DNA of 64,000 nt from Streptomyces xanthochromogenes (GCF_014650455.1 NZ_BMUZ01000023.1:1-64000), one strand, 5' to 3'; positions 8,788 through 18,650 are shown, counted from the stretch's first letter. Notes: a model not told the origin generated them from the sequence alone. Numbers and translations: made by a program.

Positions 8788-9983
8788 GGGGCATCGAGTC
8801 CTTCGTGTGTATCGGCAGCGGTATCACCTTCGGCGGCCGGTACCCTCGCACCTCGGCCGCTGAGAGTGCCACGCTGAAATGCGCCTATGGCCGCCACCCG
8901 CGCCTCTGCCGACCGGGCAGGCGGCGCTTCGTCGGACCCGCCCCCGCCGTCCGGCACGAGCGCCATGCCGCGCTTGTTCCGTCGTCGGGGCAGCCCGCCC
9001 TCCGTCGCCGCGGCACCCGAACCGCGGCTCGCGGCAACGGCATTGACTTCTCGCGCGGGGGTGGGCGCCTTGGGCTCCGGCATCTCGGTCAACAACTCCT
9101 TCGGCACCATCACCACGGCACGGACGCCGCCGTAGGGAGAGGTGCTGTCGATGGTGACCGTGAACCCGAACCGCGCACACAGTGCGCCGATCACCGCGAA
9201 ACCGAACGCGGGAGGGTTGCCGAGCTCCGAAACGCTCACCGCGGAGCCGCTGGACAGCAGAGCGGTGGCGTTCGTCCGTTCTTCTTCGCTCATGCCGACA
9301 CCGGCGTCGTCGATCACGATGCAGATGCCCCGGGGCACCGTCCGCACCTCGACCTCGACCATCGTGGACGGCTCGGAGTAGCTGCTGGCGTTGTCGAGCA
9401 GCTCGGCCACGGCCAGCGCGACCGGTTCGACGGCACGGCTGGTCACCGCGAAATCGACCCGCGAGGCGATCTCGATGCGCTGGTAGTGCCGGATGCGGCC
9501 CTGCGCTCCGCGGATCACGTCATGGACCGATGCGGCCTCGCGCTGCCGGCCGAGCCAGCCGCCGCACAGCACGGCAATGGACTGCGCACGCCGGTTGAAT
9601 TGCGAGTTCATGTGGTCGATGTCCAGCATGTCCCGCAGCACGGCCGAGTCGCCGTACTTCTTCTGCAGTCCGGAAATGGCCCGCTGCTGCTCCGCGGCGA
9701 GGCCCTGAAGGGTCCGCATGGCCGACTTCAGTACGGTGTTTGTGGCCTCCTCCGCCTCTTCCTTGGCCTGGCGGACCACCTCGTCATAGCCGTTGCGCAG
9801 CTCGGTGACGGTTGACTGGAGGTCGGTTGCCCTGCCCTGCGATGCGGTCAGCTCACCGTGCAGGCCCTGCTTGTGACGACTTAGCGCCTTGATCGTTTTT
9901 CGCTGGCGGGTGATTACGGTGGCGGCGACAGCGACGCCGACGACAAGCGCCCAGACTGTCGGATCCTGCCAAAAATTCGTCAT
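8784..9983 (-). CDS. cvnA: conservon sensor histidine kinase-like protein CvnA
   Basis: The preferred start is the ATG at 9983 (MTNFWQDP), giving 399 residues. The longer open frame upstream has no family content. One N-terminal membrane segment (about 9-27) is followed by a long coiled coil, a nitrate/quorum-type ATPase region with AVAELLDNASSYSEP (N-box), DDAGVGMS (G1) and GFAVIGALCARFG (G2), and a Pro/Ala-rich tail. CvnA anchors the conservon complex in the membrane. Unlike S. coelicolor examples with extracellular loops, only one N-terminal anchor is visible here, so it may sense membrane or internal signals. Confidence 0.88.
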   Translation of the reverse strand: MTNFWQDPTVWALVVGVAVAATVITRQRKTIKALSRHKQGLHGELTASQGRATDLQSTVTELRNGYDEVVRQAKEEAEEATNTVLKSAMRTLQGLAAEQQRAISGLQKKYGDSAVLRDMLDIDHMNSQFNRRAQSIAVLCGGWLGRQREAASVHDVIRGAQGRIRHYQRIEIASRVDFAVTSRAVEPVALAVAELLDNASSYSEPSTMVEVEVRTVPRGICIVIDDAGVGMSEEERTNATALLSSGSAVSVSELGNPPAFGFAVIGALCARFGFTVTIDSTSPYGGVRAVVMVPKELLTEMPEPKAPTPAREVNAVAASRGSGAAATEGGLPRRRNKRGMALVPDGGGGSDEAPPARSAEARVAAIGAFQRGTLSGRGARVPAAEGDTAADTHEGLDAP

Positions 9984-10854
9984 GTGACTCTCTATTGAGC
10001 GGCTGGAATCCAGCTCTCGAAATCTGCCCAAGCGGACCCTCGGCTGTGGGCAGACGTCACCGCCCGGAGAGCCCCCCTGGCTGTAGCCATGCCAAGGCGA
10101 AAGCTCACGTGGCATGTGCACGGGAGCGTACCATCGGACGATCATGAGGGTCCGTCAAGTCCGCCACGCCGTGGCCCCGTTGGCGAGAAACGCATGTTCA
10201 TGTCAGTGAGGAAGGTGTGCCTGCGAGGTGGATCCGCGGTGACGGAGCACGCGCCATGCCGCTCCGCCGTGCTGCACCTGGGGTCTTGCGGCGCTGCGGC
10301 GCATCTCGCCTCGCGGCGGGCTGACCCAGCGAAACAGAGCAGGGCGAGCGTCGTCCGGCCAACAGGCCTTTCCAGGGCGCGAGATGGCCAATTCGGAAGC
10401 GGGCTGCGGACAGCGGCGCGAGCTGCGACTCAGGGCCTGCGACCGCAGCCTCACGGTCCGGGCTACCTCGCCGAGCAGCAGCCTGTCCAGGACGCGGCGC
10501 CGCGAATGGGTGCAGCCGTGGTGGAGCATCTGGCAGGAGAATGCCTCGCAGGGGCGCCGACTTGCCGCCGAGGCCGATTCCGATGACCGGCGCCGCCTCT
10601 GGGCCCTGGCCCCCAGCCCCGGATCTTGGGGTCCTTGAACGATGCCTTCGGCGGGGGTTTACGCGTCTTCTTCACCCGCCGTCACGCGGGCGATCAAGAA
10701 CAGCTGAACCAGCGCTCGGAACCGGCACTTGCCGATGAGTCCGGAAGACCGCCCAGTTCCCTGGCCCGGCCCTGATCGCGGGACGTGAACCCGGTCGAGG
10801 CGTTCGGAGAGTTCCGGTACCCGACTCCGTCATGATCCTTCACTGCCAGACCCC
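9984..10854. other. long gene-poor stretch upstream of the conservon
   Basis: This 871 bp stretch should hold the conservon promoter near 9984-10090, but no clear hexamers were found. On the minus strand, about 10203-10560, one frame keeps a high third-position GC content and contains RRRVLDRLLLGEVARTVRLR, but I recognise no family. A neighbouring minus frame starts GTG at about 10675 with VKKTRKPPPKASFKD. This pattern fits a decayed gene but is not enough to call one. Confidence 0.3.
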
Positions 10855-11850
10855 CTAGGCGAGCACCCATCGGGGCGGGTGCCCAGGGTTGGCCGGGCAG
10901 GTGAAAATGTGCAGGTCCCGGTCCCGGCCGAAGTGGAGCCGAGTGGGTTGGGCGACGGATTGGCCGCCTCGGATCGATGCCTTCCCCCTCATGGACGGGT
11001 CACGGTCCTCCAAAGGCGCCCAGCTGTGCGAGCCGGCGTCCATCTCGTTGCCCTCTGCCGTCAGCAGCAGCCGCATCGGGGCTGCGCAGGACGCGCAGTC
11101 GATGGCCATCGGGCCCGTCGACGCCCAGCTGGGGTAGCCACCGACGCGCCAGCCTGGAGGGATCGACAGGTCGTACTGGTAGCTGGGGGCGTCGGGGCCG
11201 TGTTCCGCCGCCTGGGCGTCGTCCCACGCGTCGATGCGCGCGATCAGCCCGCCGGGCAGCGTGTCGTCCTCCGCCCAGGGATAGGTGTCCACCTCTTCCG
11301 GATGCAGGACACACGGCTCCGGGAGTTCGTGCTCCCATCGAAGCAGGGGTACTTCGGGCGGAGCGGCGAGGAAGCGTTGTGCGCGCTCGGTATCCCGTGC
11401 CCGTCGCCACTCCAGGCGGTAGCGGCGCTCCAGGTCCGGGCCGTGGCTGAAGGGGCAGCGGAAGAGCTGGACCAGGTCCGCGCCGTCGGGCCCGCAGAGA
11501 AGGTTCGGGATGTCGCGACGGAAGAACTGGGCCAGCCCCACGAAGGGCACCGGATCGTCCAGGCCGTGAATTCCGGCGGGGAGCCACGGCCGGCTCGGCG
11601 GCCAAACGCCTGCGGCGCGGGCGCTGCGGATCTCCTCGGGTGCGTACCCCTCGGTCTCGTGCTGGTGCGGCTCGTGGCAGAGCGGCCATTGTTCGCCGTC
11701 CGGCCACAGCATCGGCCCGCCGACGTGACTGTCGTGCATGCCGGGCCGTCCCGGTCTGGGGTGCAACCGGGTAGTCCGGGCTCGGTAGGGGGCCAGCTCC
11801 GGGAACACCGCTTCCACGGACACCGGTCTGGTCGGCGTAGTCCTCGTCAT
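10855..11850 (-). CDS. DUF1963-like (YwqG-like) protein
   Basis: This is a 331-residue soluble protein. The N-terminal GGPMLWPDGEQWPLC block, the following VGLAQFF and the VQLFRCPF segment match the general plan of DUF1963/YwqG proteins (GGxPxLPxxxxWP, then a hydrophobic LAQ strand). A late CASCAAPMRLLLTAEGNE segment and the terminal HIFTCPANPGHPP have CxxC and CxxxPxH pairs that could bind zinc. The function of the family is unknown. The ATG at 11850 was used. It is monocistronic, flanked on both sides by about 0.8 kb without genes. Confidence 0.7.
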   Translation of the reverse strand: MTRTTPTRPVSVEAVFPELAPYRARTTRLHPRPGRPGMHDSHVGGPMLWPDGEQWPLCHEPHQHETEGYAPEEIRSARAAGVWPPSRPWLPAGIHGLDDPVPFVGLAQFFRRDIPNLLCGPDGADLVQLFRCPFSHGPDLERRYRLEWRRARDTERAQRFLAAPPEVPLLRWEHELPEPCVLHPEEVDTYPWAEDDTLPGGLIARIDAWDDAQAAEHGPDAPSYQYDLSIPPGWRVGGYPSWASTGPMAIDCASCAAPMRLLLTAEGNEMDAGSHSWAPLEDRDPSMRGKASIRGGQSVAQPTRLHFGRDRDLHIFTCPANPGHPPRWVLA

Positions 11851-12677
11851 GCGCAGACCGTAGGCGGCCGGACAAACGCCACGCGAACGGATTGCCGTGA
11901 GCCCGGTGCTCCATCCCCGAGGCGACGTGAGGGTGCCTCCCGCTCTCGGTACTGGGTGGACGTGCGCCCACCGGACCCTCTTGCCAGCCGAGCAAGTTGG
12001 CGATCCGGAGAACGCGTAGGCAGACGGATCCTGTCGACCCGGGAGACAAAGCTCCGACTCCGACGAACGGATGCCGCAGAAGGCCGTAGCGTCCGCGAAT
12101 CCGTCCCTGCTGGGCGTGCTCGCTCACCCGATGACGAGAACCTCATGGCGAGTGGCAGCCTCGCCCGCCCCCTCGCGGCCGACGCGCCAAGCGGCTTGGG
12201 GGTGGCCTGCGCCATCGGTGGTGGCAGCCTCGCACGGTCGGCGGTGCCGGCCATGCCAGGGGCGGCGAAACCGGTCATTGTGCGGCCCCAGCAACCCGAG
12301 GCGCGTCCGGCCGCATCGTGCGTGCTACTGCGGGGCGCCCTGCCCCGCAGATGGCTGAAAATCGTCGTACGAGCGAGCGGCCCGGGTGCCGGGTACTCGA
12401 TTTTGCTGGTTTCAACTGGCCCTACTCGTAAGGCACTTGGGCCCCTGCACGTATTCGAACACACCTTCACTGGTCCGCTCTTGAAAACGCCCCTGGGCAA
12501 CCGTCGGATGCGCTTAGCTATCGCCCTGCACCCCTCGCCCACCCTGCTGGAGGCCTCCATGCCCGTGCTTTGCCCTGCCCCCGCACGGAGCGGACCGCTC
12601 GAACATCACCCTGGTCAGGGTGCCTCTTCGATGCCCGGTGCGACGGTTTCCGGCCGCGCGGGCTCCAGGAGTCGTCG
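11851..12677. other. gene-poor stretch with strong hairpin
   Basis: This 827 bp stretch lies between divergently oriented genes. Open frames here have atypical codon use and no recognisable content. A perfect hairpin sits at 12329-12349 (listed separately). The base composition is locally lower in GC near 12390-12440. Confidence 0.4.
12329..12349. terminator. perfect 8 bp hairpin, TGCGGGGC/GCCCCGCA
   Basis: The stem TGCGGGGC (12329-12336) pairs perfectly with GCCCCGCA (12342-12349) across a 5-base loop. There is no U-tract, as is common for Streptomyces terminators. No intact gene ends next to it, so it may be a relic or a leader hairpin. Confidence 0.4.
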
Positions 12678-14678
12678 ATGAGTTTGTGGCGTGCGCGGAT
12701 GACGGAGCCGGCCGTGTCGGCGGCGGAGGAGGAGCTGTTCGGCGGAGCCTTGCGCTACGACGCGGCGTGGTCGGAGCACGAGCGGTCGCGCGTCGAGGTG
12801 ACGCTGCTGTCCGCGTTGCGGTCGATGCCGCGTCTGGTCGGGGCGACGGTGAAGCGGGCGTGGCGGGCGGACCGGTCGGGTCTGGTGGTGCTGGGCATCG
12901 CGGAGGTCGGCCAGGGCATCGCGGCCGCGATCGGTCTGCTGATCGTGAATTCGGTCATGCACGCCCTGCTGGGCGGCGGAAGCGCGCCCGAGCGGCTGCA
13001 TCAGGCCCTGCCGGCGGTCGTCGCCGGAGCCTGTGCGGCGGTGATCCGGTCGCTGTTCGCGGGGCTGTCCACGTCGCGGGCGGGGCGTCTGGAGCCGCTG
13101 GTGGAGCGGATCGCCCAGGTCCAGTACCTCAAGGCCGCGGCCGAGGTGGAGCTGGAGGCCATCGAGGACCCCGAATTCAAACGGCTCATGGATGTGGCCC
13201 AGTTCGGGGTGGATGCCTCCCGGAGGATGATCTCCGCGTGCATCGCGGCGCTGAACGGAGTGATCTCACTGGTGTCGGCGGCGGGCGTGCTGAGCGTCCT
13301 GGACGTGCGGCTGCTGCCGATGCTCCTGCTGATCGCCGCCCCGCGTGCTTGGGGGGCGATGCGGGTCGCGCAGGAGCGCTACGTCTCCCGGCTGACCTGG
13401 GTCGAGCACCTCCGCGCATCGCGGCTGCTCGGCAACTTGCTGACCGAGCGGACGGCGGCGCAGGAGGTCCGGGTGCATCAGGTCGGGCCGTTCCTCCTGA
13501 CCAAGTACGAACAGATGGCGACGACGGCCGAGTCGGAGCAGCGGCGTCTGGCGACCCGCAAGGCCATGATCGAGCTGCTCGCGGCCAGTATGTCCGGGGT
13601 TGCGACGGCTCTGACCTACGCGGCGGTGTACGGGATGATCACGGCGGGGTGGATGAGCCTCGCAGTCGCGGGCACCGCGATCCTGGCAATCCGCTCCGGA
13701 TCGGCGTCGCTCGGCTCCCTCGTCATGAATCTGAACCAGCTGAACGAGGAGTCTCTTTACGTCCGCGACCACGAGGCTTTCGTGACGGGCGCCGTCACAC
13801 GCACGATCCCCCACGGCGGTGAGCCACTGGCGAGCAGGCTGGGTTCGGTGGAGCTGGAGAAGGTGTCCTACCGGTATCCCGACCGCGAACACGCTGCGCT
13901 GCACGAGGTGTCGCTACGACTGGAGATGGGCCGGGTGGTCGCGGTCGTCGGCGAAAACGGATCCGGCAAGTCCACCCTGATGAAGGTCCTTTCGGGGCTC
14001 GTCAGTCCCGCTGGTGGCACCGTCCGCTTCGGCCGGCAGCACCTCGCCGACGTTGACCGGCGCCAGGTCTTCGCCAGGGTCTCCGTCCTCACTCAGGACT
14101 TTCAGCGCTGGCCGCTGACTGCGGCGATGAATCTGCGCATTGGGCGGCCCGAGCACCCGCACACCGACGACGCCCTGATGCGGTCGCTGCGGCACGCCGA
14201 CGCCGACCGGCTGTGGGAGAAGTTCCCCGCCGGCTGGCAGTCCCTGCTCGGGCGGATGTTCCGGGGTTCCGCAGATCTCTCGGGAGGCGAGTGGCAGCGC
14301 ATCGGTCTGGCCCGCACCCACTGGCGGACGATCACGCAGGACGCCGACAGCGTCCTGATCGTGGACGAGCCGACCTCCGCCCTCGACCCGGAGACCGAGA
14401 TCGAAGCGTTCCGGCGCGTACGAGCCCTCGCCTCACCCCATCGCGTCGTCGTCCTCGTCACCCATCGCATGTCCGGGGTACGCCACGCCGACATGATTCA
14501 CGTCCTTCATCAGGGACACCTGGTCGAGTCCGGCAGTCACCAGGAGCTGATGGCCCGCCCCGACGGCCGCTACCGGGCCATGTTTCTGGCCCAGGCCGCC
14601 GAATACGCGAGCATCGCGGACGACCAGGTGCCCGGCCCGCGCGCGGGTGCACCGACTCCCCGCGGCCAGTCCTCGTAG
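12678..14678 (+). CDS. ABC exporter, fused membrane and ATPase domains
   Basis: The preferred start is the ATG at 12678 with AGGAG just upstream, giving 666 residues. Residues about 1-380 form the transmembrane domain, with hydrophobic segments near 80-110, 120-150 and 205-240. The ATPase domain has Walker A GENGSGKST (about 424-432), signature LSGGEWQR (about 533-540) and Walker B SVLIVDEPTSALD (about 557-569), so it should be an active half-transporter. It heads a same-strand run with two Nudix genes, 78 bp upstream of the first. Substrate is unknown; the context suggests a nucleotide-linked or peptide product. Confidence 0.88.
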   Translation: MSLWRARMTEPAVSAAEEELFGGALRYDAAWSEHERSRVEVTLLSALRSMPRLVGATVKRAWRADRSGLVVLGIAEVGQGIAAAIGLLIVNSVMHALLGGGSAPERLHQALPAVVAGACAAVIRSLFAGLSTSRAGRLEPLVERIAQVQYLKAAAEVELEAIEDPEFKRLMDVAQFGVDASRRMISACIAALNGVISLVSAAGVLSVLDVRLLPMLLLIAAPRAWGAMRVAQERYVSRLTWVEHLRASRLLGNLLTERTAAQEVRVHQVGPFLLTKYEQMATTAESEQRRLATRKAMIELLAASMSGVATALTYAAVYGMITAGWMSLAVAGTAILAIRSGSASLGSLVMNLNQLNEESLYVRDHEAFVTGAVTRTIPHGGEPLASRLGSVELEKVSYRYPDREHAALHEVSLRLEMGRVVAVVGENGSGKSTLMKVLSGLVSPAGGTVRFGRQHLADVDRRQVFARVSVLTQDFQRWPLTAAMNLRIGRPEHPHTDDALMRSLRHADADRLWEKFPAGWQSLLGRMFRGSADLSGGEWQRIGLARTHWRTITQDADSVLIVDEPTSALDPETEIEAFRRVRALASPHRVVVLVTHRMSGVRHADMIHVLHQGHLVESGSHQELMARPDGRYRAMFLAQAAEYASIADDQVPGPRAGAPTPRGQSS

Positions 14679-14756
14679 CACCACCTCCGGCCCCTCTCAG
14701 CGGCGTCGCCGACGAAGGCAGGCCGGAAAGCCGTCCTCACCCAAGGAGAGCTCAAC

Positions 14757-15314
14757 GTGATCGAAGGCTGGCGAACACTCTCATCGACCGTCCAGTTCAC
14801 CGGAGTTCGTCTGGTGGTCCGCCGCGACGTGGTCCGGCGCACGGACCAGAGCCAGGGGACCTACGAGTACACCGAGTCGACCGACGGCGTGCGCGTCGTA
14901 GCCCTCGACGGCCAGGGCCGGATCGCCCTCGTGGAAGAAAACGTCTACGTATGCGGTCAGCGGCTGTTGATGTGCCCCGGTGGCGGATGCGAGCCAGGCG
15001 AAGACCCGTCGGCGGCCGCGCGCCGGGAACTCGGCGAGGAGGCCGGTCTCCATGCCTCCGAGGTCGAGCTGCTCACGACCATGTGGCGGATGCCCGCCGG
15101 CGCCCGCACCCGTGAGCACCTGTACCTCGCCCGCGGCCTGCGCATCGGGGAGCACCACCGCGACGCGAGCGAGGCCGACATGGAGCTCCGCTGGATCGCC
15201 TTGGACGAGGCGCTCGCGATGTGCGGCGACGGGCGGATCACCGAAGCCGGCACTCTCGCGGCGATCCTGCTGACCGCGCACCGCATCGCCCCCCGGCCAC
15301 CATCACGGCAGTGA
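14757..15314 (+). CDS. Nudix hydrolase, ADP-ribose pyrophosphatase-like
   Basis: The GTG start at 14757 has AAGGAGAG upstream; the product is 185 residues. The Nudix box reads GGGCEPGEDPSAAARREL followed by GEEAGL, keeping the REx2EE metal-binding core. The N-terminal half (SSTVQFTGVRLVVRRD, then VVALDGQGRIALVEE) resembles ADP-sugar pyrophosphatases. Such enzymes hydrolyse nucleoside diphosphates linked to another group. It lies between the ABC exporter and the triple-Nudix gene with gaps of 78 and 85 bp, likely one transcription unit. Confidence 0.88.
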   Translation: MIEGWRTLSSTVQFTGVRLVVRRDVVRRTDQSQGTYEYTESTDGVRVVALDGQGRIALVEENVYVCGQRLLMCPGGGCEPGEDPSAAARRELGEEAGLHASEVELLTTMWRMPAGARTREHLYLARGLRIGEHHRDASEADMELRWIALDEALAMCGDGRITEAGTLAAILLTAHRIAPRPPSRQ

Positions 15315-15399
15315 GCCCCAGCCGCCTCACGAACGGCGAACGACTCATCAGCCCAGGCCCCACAGCCCGTTCCTCACAGCCTGCCTTCGAGGTGCAACC

Positions 15400-16875
15400 A
15401 TGCCGCTGTCGCACGACCACATCCGCACCACCGTCGAGTCCTATCTCGCCCGCCACCCTCACGAGCGCCCTCACCTGCACGGCCTCCTGGAAGCCCTCGA
15501 CCGCACCGGTGACGACATCGCGAGCCGCTCCACCTTCTCGGGGCACGTCACATGCAGCGTCATCGTCGTCGACCCCCTCGGCCGCGTCCTGCACGTGCTG
15601 CACCTGGCGAGCGGGAAGGTACTGGCTCCAGGGGGACACGCCGAACCCGGGGACGAGTCCCTGGCACAGGCGGCTCTGCGCGAGCTGCACGAGGAGACCG
15701 GAATCCCGTCCCAGGCCGTGGTCCCCTGGCCGGGCTACGAGACCGTGCCGTTCGACATCGACACTCACGACATCGACGCCCGCCCGGGCAAAGACGAACC
15801 CGCTCACCAGCACTTCGACTTCCGCTTCCTCTTCCGCTCGCGTACCGGGGCAGGGGCGCCCATCGTGCCGCAGGAAGAAGAGGTCGGCGGCATCGAGTGG
15901 CGTCCCATGGACCAGGCGGCCTCGCCGTCCCTGCGCGAGAAGCTGCTCAGGCTCACTCCCCCGGTCGAACCGGGGACCGCAAGCGCCTCCGCCCTGATCC
16001 ACAACGACCGGGGTCAATACCTGCTCCACTTGCGCGACTTCTTTCCCGGCCGGATCTGGGAGCCGGGCATGTGGTCCCTGCTGGGCGGCGGCCGAGAGCC
16101 CCAGGACGCCACCCTGGAGCACACCGTGCGACGCGAACTGTCCGAGGAAGCCGGCCTCAGTCTCGCCGACCTGACCCCTTTCGGCACCGAGTACGCCACC
16201 AATGACGCCGGCGCGACCGTGCCCATCGCCATCTATGCGGGCCGTTGGAACGGTGATCCGCGCGAACTCCACCTGACCGAGGGGGTGATGCTCGCCTGGT
16301 TCTCCCCTGCCGACCTCCACCGCCTGCGCATCGCCGACACCACCAAAGACCTCGTACGACGCCACGCCGCCGGCCTTCCGGCGACGCGGAGCGGGTCCGC
16401 GCCCGAGGCGGAACGTCCGGCTTCGCCCCGCGGCACGGTCCCCAACATCATCGGCGTCCATCTCTACCTGGAGCGGCCCGACGGGACGGTGCTGCTCGGA
16501 CTGCGCCACCCCGACTCCGCGTTCGCTCCGTCCACCTGGCACGTCCTGGCCGGCCACTGTGAGCAGGAGAACGCCATCGCCTGCCTGATCAGGGAGGCTC
16601 ACGAGGAAGCCGGCCTGCTCATCGAGCGCAAGGACGTCGAACTCGTCCACGTCGTCCACCACATCGGCAAGCCCGAATACCCGCCCCGCATGGGCCTTTT
16701 CTTCCGTCCCCGAACCTGGAGCGGCGAGCCAGAGCTGCGCGAACCGGACAAGTGCACCCAGTGGAAATTCTGGAACCCCGCCGCGCTCCCCGATGACCTC
16801 GTCCCCTACACCCGGCTGGCCATCGAGAAGATCCAGAACGGGGAGCTATACAGCGAGACGGGCTGGCCCGCGTGA
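15400..16875 (+). CDS. triple-Nudix protein
   Basis: This 491-residue protein carries three tandem Nudix domains. Box 1 is at about 78-101 (GGHAEPGD then RELHEETGI), box 2 at 229-252 (GGGREPQD then RELSEEAGL) and box 3 at 384-405 (AGHCEQEN then REAHEEAGL). All keep the RExxEE core; boxes 1 and 2 have Asp in place of the first Glu and one extra spacer residue, and box 3 starts with Ala instead of Gly. Most Nudix proteins have one domain. An acidic, Pro-rich linker (about 330-345) separates domains 2 and 3. The ATG at 15400 has GAGG upstream. The domains may act on successive intermediates or one may be regulatory. Confidence 0.88.
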   Translation: MPLSHDHIRTTVESYLARHPHERPHLHGLLEALDRTGDDIASRSTFSGHVTCSVIVVDPLGRVLHVLHLASGKVLAPGGHAEPGDESLAQAALRELHEETGIPSQAVVPWPGYETVPFDIDTHDIDARPGKDEPAHQHFDFRFLFRSRTGAGAPIVPQEEEVGGIEWRPMDQAASPSLREKLLRLTPPVEPGTASASALIHNDRGQYLLHLRDFFPGRIWEPGMWSLLGGGREPQDATLEHTVRRELSEEAGLSLADLTPFGTEYATNDAGATVPIAIYAGRWNGDPRELHLTEGVMLAWFSPADLHRLRIADTTKDLVRRHAAGLPATRSGSAPEAERPASPRGTVPNIIGVHLYLERPDGTVLLGLRHPDSAFAPSTWHVLAGHCEQENAIACLIREAHEEAGLLIERKDVELVHVVHHIGKPEYPPRMGLFFRPRTWSGEPELREPDKCTQWKFWNPAALPDDLVPYTRLAIEKIQNGELYSETGWPA

Positions 16876-17264
16876 CCGCCCCGCGCACCGGGCCGCGTGC
16901 TCGCGGCGACAGCGGCCGGACGCCACCAGCACTACAGTCGGCGATCTTGAAGGGCGGCGCCCGCGTCCCGGCCATCGCGGCGCCTCACCCGCCCGACCTC
17001 CCCCTTCGTCGACTTGGCAAAGTAGCGGGCAGGTCAAGGTGTCGGGAGCGGGGCGCCGACGGCCCCCCGTGCACCTCTTTGGCATCACGCGGACATCCCT
17101 GAGCAGGCAAGATGCTCGGCTTTCGGCCGCCGGGGGCGGATAGCGGAAACGCGACATCACCCTGGACGCCTGTTGTTGGTGTCGAGAATCTGCCAGAAGC
17201 TGGCTGTCGTCCCTGCTGGACTGGTGATCACACTTCACGTGATGCCCAACACAAGACGGGACTG
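16876..17264. other. intergenic, upstream of MFS gene
   Basis: No gene was seen. A small palindrome, GCCAG-AAG-CTGGC (17192-17204), lies about 60 bp upstream of the MFS start and could be an operator. No obvious regulator gene is adjacent. Confidence 0.35.
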
Positions 17265-18485
17265 ATGTCCACAACAACCACCACCTCCAGCGAGGCCTCG
17301 GCGACGCCGACTCTCCGTTCACCTCTGGTCTCCTGGCTGGCCGTGATCTCGGTGATGATGGGGATCTTCGCGATCGTCACCACCGAAATCCTTCCCATCG
17401 GTCTGCTGACATCGATCGGGTCCAGCTTCACCATCTCGGACGGAATGGCCGGGCTGATGATGACCATGCCCGGCTTCCTCGCCGCGATCTCCGCGCCGGT
17501 GGTGACCGTGGCCACCGCGCGCATCGACCGGCGGGCGATGCTCGGCGCGTTCATCCTGCTCCTGGCGCTGGCCAACTTCCTGGCTGCGGCGGCGTCGAGC
17601 TACTGGATGATCCTCATCTCGCGGGTGATGGTCGGCATCACCATCGGCGGCTTCTGGTCCATCGGGGCCGGGCTCGCCGGCCGGCTCGTACCGGCGGAGC
17701 AGGTCGGCCGGGCCACCTCGGTGATCTTCTCGGCGGTGCCCCTCGGCTCGGTGCTCGGCGTCCCGCTCGGCACGTTCATCGGGGACATCGCGGGCTGGCG
17801 GACGACGTTCCTCGTCATGGGCGTCTTCACCGTCGCGGTGTTCGTGATGCTGCTCCTGGTGGTGCCCGCGCTCCCGGCCGTGCAGGCGACCCGCCTGAAC
17901 GTGCTCAGCGGGATGTTCCGCAACATCAACACCCGGTTCGCGCTGGTGCTGACCTTCCTCGTCGTCCTGGCCCACTTCGGCACCTACACCTACGTCACCC
18001 CCTTCCTGGAGCAGGTGACCCATGTGAGCTCCGGGCTCATCACGGTCTACCTGCTCATCTACGGTGTCGCGGGCATCGTCGGCAACTTCCTCGGCGGGTC
18101 CGCCGTGACCCGGTACCCGCGGGCCACCTTCGCCGCGGCCGCGGCGATGATCGCCTTCGTGACCCTGCTGCTGCCGGTGCTCGGCCGGTGGGACCTGGGC
18201 GCGGTGGCTCTGCTGATCGTCTGGGGCATCGCCTACGGCGCCGTGCCGGTCTGCTCGCAGACCTGGTTCGCCAAGGCCAACCCCGACTCCCCCGAGGCCT
18301 CCTCCGTCGTGTTCACGGCGTCGTTCCAGGCCACCTTCTCCATCGGGGCACTGACGGGCGGCATCGTCATCGACCACACCTCCCCCTCGACCGTCATGAC
18401 TCTCGGCGGCTGTGCCGCCGTCCTGATGGTGTTCGTGGCCTGGTTCCACCACGCCAGGAAGATCTCCTTCCCCGAGTCCCCGTAG
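17265..18485 (+). CDS. MFS drug/sugar exporter, DHA1/AraJ type
   Basis: The ATG at 17265 gives 406 residues with about twelve hydrophobic segments. The N-terminal FAIVTTEILPIGLLTSIG block and the motif around ARIDRRAMLG are typical of the DHA1 group that includes AraJ and YdhP. The family exports drugs or sugars using the proton gradient. The gene is separated from the Nudix operon by 389 bp, so it is probably transcribed alone. No ligand can be assigned. Confidence 0.9.
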   Translation: MSTTTTTSSEASATPTLRSPLVSWLAVISVMMGIFAIVTTEILPIGLLTSIGSSFTISDGMAGLMMTMPGFLAAISAPVVTVATARIDRRAMLGAFILLLALANFLAAAASSYWMILISRVMVGITIGGFWSIGAGLAGRLVPAEQVGRATSVIFSAVPLGSVLGVPLGTFIGDIAGWRTTFLVMGVFTVAVFVMLLLVVPALPAVQATRLNVLSGMFRNINTRFALVLTFLVVLAHFGTYTYVTPFLEQVTHVSSGLITVYLLIYGVAGIVGNFLGGSAVTRYPRATFAAAAAMIAFVTLLLPVLGRWDLGAVALLIVWGIAYGAVPVCSQTWFAKANPDSPEASSVVFTASFQATFSIGALTGGIVIDHTSPSTVMTLGGCAAVLMVFVAWFHHARKISFPESP

Positions 18486-18650
18486 GGCCCGGACCGCTCT
18501 CTCCATCAGGGCCCGCCGCAGTCACCCCCTTCGTCGGCGGCGGGCCGACCCCTGCGAACGATCGGCGCATACACGCACCCGTCTGCGGAGCGCCCGGGAC
18601 CCGTCCCGGTGCTCAGCTGCGGCCTGTCGACCTGAGGAGAACCTCACACA

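Noticed and set aside
9984..10854. Insertion-sequence remnant
   Set aside because: Arg-rich fragments look transposase-like at first sight, but no DDE motif, terminal repeats or target duplication could be found.
11847..12560. 237-codon minus-strand frame
   Set aside because: It is Arg/Ser/Pro-rich, has no ribosome site and no recognisable motif; composition suggests chance openness.
10879..12681. 600-codon plus-strand frame
   Set aside because: The first part is antisense to the DUF1963-like gene, and the rest has poor codon use and no domain.
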